Assembly (NCBI GenBank): GCA_016946835.1 | Contig: JACVTC010000161.1 | Span: 25,001 to 89,000 of the forward strand | Source of the DNA: Neocallimastix lanati (nom. inval.) | Lineage: Eukaryota > Neocallimastigomycota > Neocallimastigomycetes > Neocallimastigales > Neocallimastigaceae | Direction of reading: 5' to 3' | Length of the DNA: 64,000 nt | Shown here: positions 57,301 through 64,000 of the stretch, in pieces | How the letters are laid out: each line of letters opens with the position of its first letter | Position numbering within the stretch: position 1 is the stretch's first letter | The notes under the pieces: generated by a model | Told to the model about the DNA's origin: nothing | Seen by the model: the letters and a program-made list of their open reading frames with translations, nothing else | Database searches by the model: none | Position numbers and translations under genes: made by a program

Positions 57301-59999
57301 GATTATCGCAAACTGAACCAATGGACCAAACGCAATGCCTATCCGATCCCAAGAATTAGTGCAGTGTTCGAAGCTATGAAAGGAGCAGTCGTATTCTCCA
57401 AGTTCGACCTAAAATCCGCCTATAACTTGGTACGAATTCGAGAAGGTGATGAGTACAAGACAGCCTTCAACACTAAGTTTGGACACTTCGAGCATTTGGT
57501 AATGCCTTTTGGTTTAACCAATGCGCCAGCAGTGTTCCAAAGCTTTGTGAATGATATCTTCAGTGGACATCGGGAAGTACTGTCAAGTATACCTAGATGA
57601 CATTGTCGTATATTCCAAAACTTTAGAGGAGCATGTAGAGCATGTTCGAACGATTATAAAGAAGCTGATACAACATAAGCTTGTAGCTAAGATGTCTAAA
57701 TGTGAGCTACATAAGCTAAAGATTTCATTTTTAGCCCATGTGGTCAGCCAGGATGGTGTAGAGACTGACCCAGAAAAGATCAAGTCCGTGGCAGAATGGC
57801 CACAACCAGAAAATGTCAAGCAGATGCAAAGCTTCTTAGGCTTTTGCAATTATTACAGGAATTTTATTAGGAACTTTTCAGAAATAGCCAAGCCGCTATT
57901 CAAAATGACTTCAAAGAAAGAAAAATTCGAATGAAATGAAGAAGGAATGGCCGCGTTTCACAAGCTAAAGGAAATGCTTACCTCTCCGTCAGTGCTAGCT
58001 TACCTTGACCACGAGAAACAGTTCTTCGTTGAATGTGATGCTAGTAATTACGCGATAGGAGGTGTGCTATCACAGAAAGGAGACGATGGTACCCTTCATC
58101 CTATATATTATTATTCTAAGACACTCAGCAAGACTGAAGTAAATTATTCGATTAAAGAGAAAGAACTATTAGCCATTAAGACTGCTTTTACAGAATGGCG
58201 ACACTTGCTTCAAGGTGCGAAGCATAAGATTATTGTTTATAGTGACCACAGAAATCTGTTGTTCGCTACCAAACCACAATTACTAACTCCTAGGCAAATT
58301 AGATGACAAGAACTATTCGCCACATACTGGTTTGAAATAGTTTACAGACCTGGGAAGAAAAATGGTAAAGCAGATGCCCTCTCCAGAGTCGAGACAGAGA
58401 AAACTGAGGGTAAAGAATTTGATAAAGATAGTCTATTAAAACCCGATCAATTGGTAGGATTTGATGACGTAGATGGAGAAGCTAGTTATTTAGCCTTAGC
58501 TACCAATTTCGTGGATGACATCAAGCAGGCCTACCGACAGGATAAAATGGCCCAAGAGATTATCAAAGATTTAGCAGAAAATACCGGAAATAATTATAAT
58601 AGGAAACATTGGCTAGAAGTAGATGGCCTTCTGGTTAGAAAGGAAAACCCTGAACAAATTTATGTGCCCACAACGTTCAGGAAAACAATTATTCAACTAA
58701 ACCATGACTCGGAATACGCAGGACACTTAGGAATTGATAAGACTTCGGACCTAGTATCTAGGAATTTCTACTGGCCGAAGATGAGGAAGGATATATCAGG
58801 CTACGTGAAAACTTGTAGAACCTGCGCTACCAAGAAGGATGATCACCATAAAGAATATGGTACTGCGGTAAGAGTTCCGGTTGCAGAATTACCCTGGCAA
58901 GAGGTACAACTAGACTTCATAACAGATCTGCCAGTGAAGAGTAGAGTAAGGACCGATAGTGGTTATGTTTGGGAAACGAAGAGAGCAGGTTGTATCTTAG
59001 TATGCTGCGATAAGCTAACCAAGATGATACACCTGATAGGATTTAAATATGTGCCCAACGCTAACGAGACTGCTGACGTATTCCTAAAGGAAATTTACAG
59101 GTTGCATGGATTCCCTAAGGTGGTTACAACTGATAGAGGAGTGCAATTCACTAGTCAGATATGGAAGGAGCTACTTGAGTTCTTCGGAACAAGAGTAAAC
59201 CATGCTACCACCAGTCACCATGAGACAGTAGGCCAAGTGGAAAGAAACAATGCCTACGTAGAGACTTATTTACGGTGCTTTGTGGGGACCTACGATGATG
59301 AAAGTTGGATGGACTACTTGTTCTTAGCAGAGTTCTGCTATAACAACGCAATCCATGCTTCTACCCAACAATCTCCTTTCCTCACCTTATATAATTACCA
59401 GGTACACAACTCCCCTAAGACAGACGATTTAGTGCACTCGTTAGGCGAAGCTAAAATGATGGATAGCTTTGCTCACAACTTGGGAAACCTAAAGCACATC
59501 CTAGAAATTGCCCAAACAAGATACCTGGATAATATGGATAGGTCCCGTACAGATAATTACCCTAGGTACAGGTTGTTAGATAAAGTATGGCTAAGGAAAC
59601 CTGAAAATTATGACGCGTTGCCATTCTATAAACTTGCAACAAGAAAATTCGGACCATTCAAGGTAGTTGGCGTCGATGAAGAAAAGAAGAATTACAGGCT
59701 AGATATTAGTCGTTCGCCCTTTCCAAATATGTACCCAGTGTTCCATGTGAGCGAATTGGAACCATTTTATAAATTGCCTAAAACATTAGTGCCAGCTCCT
59801 GCGAAACCAAAAGATAATTCATATCCTTGGATCAAGGAAACACCAAGGACTTTATCAATACCTGGTTGCGTACCAGAATGATAAACAAGAGTGGGTTAAC
59901 GCCGACGTGATCGACGACAATCCTCACTACGCTGAATTGCTGGAGGATTACCAAGATTTTAGCTACAGCCAGTTCATTGCTAGCGTCGTCAACCATTAG
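54325..59999 (+). pseudogene. Element IV Gag-Pol polyprotein with chromodomain, broken
   Basis: ATG 54325 (MNKKNKSNKAPENTRK). Gag: Pro/Ser/Lys-rich N-terminus, long coiled coil (about residues 105-290), capsid-like region (EPTAMLYFIEDHLQGTAKKW), basic tail, no CCHC. Protease LYDTGSQINMI (Asp 643). [13 protein letters not shown], then [11 protein letters not shown] in the +1 frame. RNase H VECDASNYAIGG and KEKELLAIK. Integrase HHCC (HDSEYAGHLG..CRTCATK), DFITDLP, TDRGVQFTS, GQVERNN. GPF module RKFGPFKVVGV. Frame +1 of the tail encodes a chromodomain (QYLVAYQNDKQEWVNADVID, ELLEDYQ). Lesions: TGA 56302, frameshift about 57570, TGA 57932, TGA 58304, frameshift about 59840. The last two TGA sit where Trp is conserved. 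Confidence 0.93.
59841..59999 (+). pseudogene. C-terminal chromodomain of element IV (out of frame)
   Basis: Frame shifted from integrase: LYQYLVAYQNDKQEWVNADV, then DDNPHYAELLEDYQDFSYSQ to TAG at 59997. The pattern YLV.(Y/W)....EWV.A.......LL..Y is typical of retrotransposon chromodomains, which bind histone tails and steer integration. The aromatic after YLV is partly altered (AYQ), so binding is uncertain. Confidence 0.75.
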
Positions 60000-60023
60000 T
60001 AGCTTGCTCCTTGGGAGAGGCCT

Positions 60024-60590
60024 TGTAACAGATACATGGTAACTCCAAGCCTATCCAATGATAGTTCTTTGGTTACGTAACGTATCTCTAAACAGCTAGC
60101 AATTTTGGCTAATCAAATAAAATCTTTTGTTAATTTCGTACATTAAATTTTATTATTTTATAATTAATTATATAGTTAAATACTTAGTTAAATATGTATT
60201 TTATTTAGTGATTAGTAAACTAAGTTAAATTAAATTATTTACCAATCATAATATTATTGACATGTATAAATAATAATTGAACTTGTAACTGTAACGCACT
60301 AGCGTTACTATTAACGTAAATTGTTGATAAAAATATTAATATTAATAAATAAAATATAATTATTAAATAAAATATATTACTCAGTGTAAGCCCAGCAACT
60401 GATAACAAATAGAGTTATAAAGTGATGCGCTATATTCTAGTGTAATAGGAAATAATAGTTATAAATTAATTAATTTAGTGTTTATTATTAACAACTCGGA
60501 TAGAGAGGTGTTAAGTTATCTTAGCCTTTAGATTTAATTATTATTCGTTATTTTAGTTAATAATAAACGTACCTTATACAATGATACGTT
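60024..60590 (+). repeat. Element IV 3' LTR
   Basis: 567 bp, preceded by the purine tract TTGGGAGAGG. Ends ..CCTTATACA. Confidence 0.93.
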
Positions 60591-60591
60591 A

Positions 60592-61116
60592 TTTTATTAA
60601 TCTTTATTATTAATATTTTAGTATCAATATTTTTGTGAGTTTGCAAGATAGTATAAAATAAAATAGTATATTCTAATATAGAAATATATAATTACTACAC
60701 ACTTTATTTTAAAACAGAATTTTAAGAATTATTTTTGTCGTTTTATTTTATTTTATTTAATTTATTATGTCGTAATACAATTTTATAATAAAGTATTATA
60801 AAAAATCTTATTAACTATTTATTTCTAACTTATTACTATATTATATTTTATAAATAAATATATTCCCCGAATATATTTATCTTAACTAATGTATATCTAT
60901 TTTCTCCAAAAAAAACCACCCTTTAAAAAATTTATAATAATTTTTCTTTTTATACTTTTAATTTACTATAATTTAAATCCTATTGGCTGTTAATTAATTA
61001 AATAAATTTGAATAATTTTATATTATTATTTATTATTGTGATATAATTAATTATTTATTATATTTTATTACAATTTTATTGACAATTTTCATTTTTATTT
61101 AAATACTGTAGTAACA
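60592..61116. mobile_element. solo LTR (TGATA type) X, probable
   Basis: Starts TGATACGTTATTTT one base after element IV and shares AGTATATTCTAATA with other TGATA-type LTRs. The end at ..GTAACA is uncertain and no target duplication is seen. Confidence 0.55.
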
Positions 61117-61117
61117 A

Positions 61118-62003
61118 TGTAAGAAATAATAATAAATTTTTAAATTTTAATTATTATTTCTTATTATGTATTAATATATTAAATACTTAATAATTAGAAA
61201 TACATTATTTTTACATTATCATTATTTATTTTGTAACAATGTACTATAACTATTACATGTAAAATTATTTAAAAATTAGGAGTAGTTAACCAATTATTAG
61301 TTAAACTTAATAATTAAAAAAAAAAAAATTTTATTAATATTAGTTAATTTTTATTCGTTATAATTATTATTTAAATGTTTAGACATAATCAAAAATTATT
61401 TAAAATTTTTCATAACAAAAAATTTTTTCTAAATTTGGACAAATTTATTCAATTTTTAATTTTTTTTTATTTATTATTTTGGACATTTAATTAAAATTAT
61501 TTATTATAAAAATAATTAGAAAATCGATCTTTAAGGTTTTCCCGAATACTGATTGGTATCGGTTTTACTTAATGATCCGATGATTAATATATTTAGAATA
61601 TTAATCGAAACTTATTTAGGTTTTTCTTCTAATCTTTTCCTAAATAAGAAATTTGTTAAGATTAGACAATATTTAATTTAAAATTTTGAAAAAGTATAAA
61701 TAGAGACTCTTAAGTTCTTTTAGAAATTAAGAGTTATTATTATAAGAAAAATAATAATAACAATAAAATTTTATAAATTAATAGCAATAAATTTATTCTT
61801 TTTTAATCTTAAAATAAATTTTATTTATTATTTTTTTTTAAAAAAAAAAAAAAATTAAATTTATTTAAATTTTCTTATAATAAACTCGATTTATTTTAAT
61901 AAAACAAATTTAAATTTCTCAATTTTAGTTAATAATAATATTATTAATATAAAATTGTAGAATAGAAATTGATATAAAAGAATTTTTATTTCAATTTCTA
62001 ACA
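61118..62003 (+). mobile_element. solo LTR (TGTAA type) Y
   Basis: 886 bp, perfect duplication AACAA (61113-61117, 62004-62008). Hairpins CTTATTTAGG/CCTAAATAAG and GATTAATAT/ATATTAATC; start-site arms CTCTTAA/TTAAGAG. Confidence 0.93.
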
Positions 62004-62674
62004 AACAAATGACAAATGTTGATTATTATCTTAATTTAGAATTTACTTCTAAAAGTGATAATAATTTGTCAATTAAAAAGGTAGTTATTAACACAAAAAT
62101 GTTAATTAAAACACTACAGTTTAAAGTAAGAAAAGAATATTTGTTTTTTTTTTTATAATAAAACTTTATTTATCAATATAAAATTGTACTTTTTATTATT
62201 TTGAATATTTATATTCTTAATAAAAAGTATTTAAAATAAATGAGAATAAAAGAAAATAATTTATTAAAACTTAAATTTTAAATTTTTAATTCTTGAATTC
62301 TGATTTTTTATTTTTAAAGAAATATTTACATCTTTTTATATTTTTCTTTTAAGTTTAAATTATTTAAAATAAAACTATATAATTATTTTAAGTAAACACT
62401 TTTAAGATAAAATAAACAATTTTGTTATTATTAATAAGTTTCTTTTTAATTAATATTAATATCAATTTAAACTGAGATTTAATTTAAAATCGTTAAAGTA
62501 AAATAAAAGAATAATTTAATATAAAATACATTGTTCTTTAAATTAAAATAATATTTATTTAATAATTTTAAATCTTTTAATTTATTTTTATTAAAATATT
62601 ATTTTATAATTATCAATAACTAATGAAGAGGGTTATTATTCCATTTTATTGATTTTTCTTAATTTATAATTTGG
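62004..62674. other. AT-rich sequence left of element V, no gene seen
   Basis: It should contain the 3' end of element V, but I could not find a convincing purine tract or LTR start. Confidence 0.5.
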
Positions 62675-64000
62675 TTATTTATCAATTCCTCCACCATCAG
62701 ATTGAACTTCGTCTCTTGAAGTTGTAATATTTTCTTCTCTTATTGTATATGGATAAACATTTTTAATATGTACGTTTCTTGCAAGTAATTTTCCAGTTTG
62801 TGGGTCTTCTAATACTACTGTGTTGAATTTTGGTTCTTTTACAACCCTAAATGGTCCGTAAAAGTAAGGGTCTAACTTTGTCCTGTTAATTAATCTTATC
62901 ATCACATAGTCTCCAATTTTGTATTGTTTCTTTAAGGCTTTATTGAAACCTATTCTGTGTTCCCAATATTTATTAGCATATTCTGATTATCCTATTGCTT
63001 CTTTTACCCATTTGTAATGTCTTAAAAATCTTCGAAAATTAAATTCGTCTTCTGTTTCTCCTTCTTCTTGGTGAATATCCGGAAACATGATTTCCATTGG
63101 CCAAGTATCCCTTCTTCCATATAATAGTTCAAAACTGCTGAATTTAGTTTTTGAACTTTTTGTTGTTCTAAGTGCCCATAAGACTGATGGAAGACATTCG
63201 TCCCATTCCTGTTCTTCCGTTATTAATAATCGTAATATTTTTCCAATCTCTCTATTTCTGTTTTCTATCATTCCATTTGATTGTGGATGGTGTGGTGCAG
63301 TAAAATGTACCCATGATCCATATAAATCGATCATCATTTTTGTAATATCCGAAATGAATGAGGATCCATTGTCTGTTATAATTATTTCTGGTGGTCCATG
63401 TCTTGCTATTACTTCTGTTAAAAATTTAATTACCTGTTCTGATTTAATATCTGGTATAGCTTTAGCTTCTGGCCATTTAGTAAAGAAATCAACTAAAGTA
63501 ATTATATATTTATTACCTTGTTTTGTGGTTGGTAACGGTCCGATAATGTCCAGTCCTACTCTGGTAAAAGGTTTTTCAATTGGTGTAATATGATCTTCTG
63601 TATTTTGTGGTAGTGATTTGGGTCTAAATAGTTGACACTTGTGGCATAATCGAACCCACATTCTAACATCATTCCATATTCCAGGCCAGTAGTATGATTC
63701 TAAAATTCTTAAAGTAGTCTTTTCAGCACCTTTATGGCCGACGTTATGAGCTCTATCAATAATATCTTTCTTATCTTCATCTCTATAAATGACTTTTAAA
63801 TATAAATCGTTTTTTTTATAATATAAAGTGTTATCTATTATTTGATAATTTTTGCTAAAATATTTTCTTATACCTTCTGGTAAGTCTAAATCTCTTGGGT
63901 TGATATCACTTAAAATAGCATTAATACAATTTGTAACACTTTCATTTTGTTTTGATGGTAATCTAGATAAAGCATCTGCGAATATGTTAGACTTTCCTTT
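62675..64000 (-). pseudogene. Element V Pol: RNase H end and integrase (partial, one stop)
   Basis: Open from the right edge on the minus strand: GKSNIFADALSRLPSKQNES (RNase H end), AHNVGHKGAEKTTLRILESY and CHKCQLFRP (HHCC), GLDIIGPLPTTKQGNKYIIT, TDNGSSFIS, NGMIENRNREIGK (catalytic D, D, E present), then WALRTTKSSKTKFSSFELLY. A TAA at about 62985 interrupts after HYKWVKEAIG; the same frame continues SEYANKYWEHRIGFNK and LDPYFYGPFRVVKEP to the stop at 62675. Same lineage as element I. One stop is the only lesion in view; the left part of the polyprotein and any 5' LTR lie outside the window. Confidence 0.9.

Larger units (their letters stand above)
52988..60590 (+). mobile_element. Element IV: chromodomain Ty3/gypsy element of Tf1-like self-primed type
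   Basis: 7603 bp; LTRs 52988-53555 and 60024-60590, with a 9-bp insertion in the 5' copy and several substitutions (roughly 1% divergence). Order: LTR, self-priming PBS, 0.77-kb leader, single gag-pol frame with lesions, purine tract TTGGGAGAGG, LTR. G/C content of the coding part is higher than in elements I and II. Flanks AATAA and ATGAT do not match, so the ends may derive from recombination. Codon-level lesions make this copy inactive. Confidence 0.95.

Noticed and set aside
56302-58306. alternative genetic code with TGA as Trp
   Set aside because: TGG is common for Trp in the same ORF and elements I and II use TGA or TAA as stops; kept only as a low-interest observation.
52983-60595. 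target duplication for element IV
   Set aside because: Flanks AATAA and ATGAT do not match under any reasonable boundary shift.
63087-63593. 168-codon plus-strand ORF
   Set aside because: Antisense of the element V integrase, whose catalytic motifs are on the minus strand.

Overview
The window looks like nuclear DNA of an anaerobic gut fungus (Neocallimastigomycota). The evidence is extreme AT-richness outside genes, long A/T homopolymers and microsatellites, a spliced secreted CotH-like protein gene at the left edge (CotH-like proteins are abundant in these fungi), and several Ty3/gypsy-type retrotransposons. The phylum assignment is inference. Host genes are few: the CotH-like gene (1-827, minus), four identical 71-nt tRNA-Gly(UCC) genes (8605 plus, 12260 minus, 33784 minus, 47596 plus) and one decayed gene relic (3754-4222).

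Everything else is retrotransposon stratigraphy. Element I (12276-20321, plus) has LTRs that look identical apart from a poly-A tract, a gag ORF and a pol ORF joined by a textbook -1 frameshift signal, and a tRNA-type primer-binding site. Element II (20328-27673, minus) has a perfect 5-bp target duplication, about 99.8% LTR identity, a single gag-pol ORF broken by one 4-bp duplication, and a probable self-priming site. Element III (28467 to about 32565) is a decayed relative of I. Element IV (52988-60590, plus) is a chromodomain-bearing, Tf1-like self-primed element with several lesions. Element V (62675-64000, minus) enters from the right edge. A further pol relic lies at 9469-10620 and a gag fragment at about 32560-33111.

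The main result is the arrangement. All four tRNA-Gly genes have an LTR end 15-17 nt upstream of the mature tRNA 5' end, as yeast Ty3 does. Behind each end, further LTRs are stacked, joined by only 3-6 nt that recreate the same target site. Elements starting TGTAA use 5-bp duplications at spacing 16-18; elements starting TGATA or similar mostly use 4-bp duplications at spacing 15. At the tRNA at 12260 the order is I (identical LTRs), II (2 LTR differences), a solo LTR, then III (ruined): the youngest is nearest the tRNA, as repeated insertion at one address would give. About nine LTRs are stacked at the tRNA at 33784, and the 41-53 kb region continues the pattern, apparently rearranged by LTR-LTR recombination.

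Other signals: the leaders of elements I and II share an ordered, conserved block of about 140 nt of unknown function, and the TGTAA-type LTRs carry three palindromes whose arms co-vary between copies. Intergenic stretches 840-3750, 4223-7400 and 8676-9468 hold no recognisable gene.
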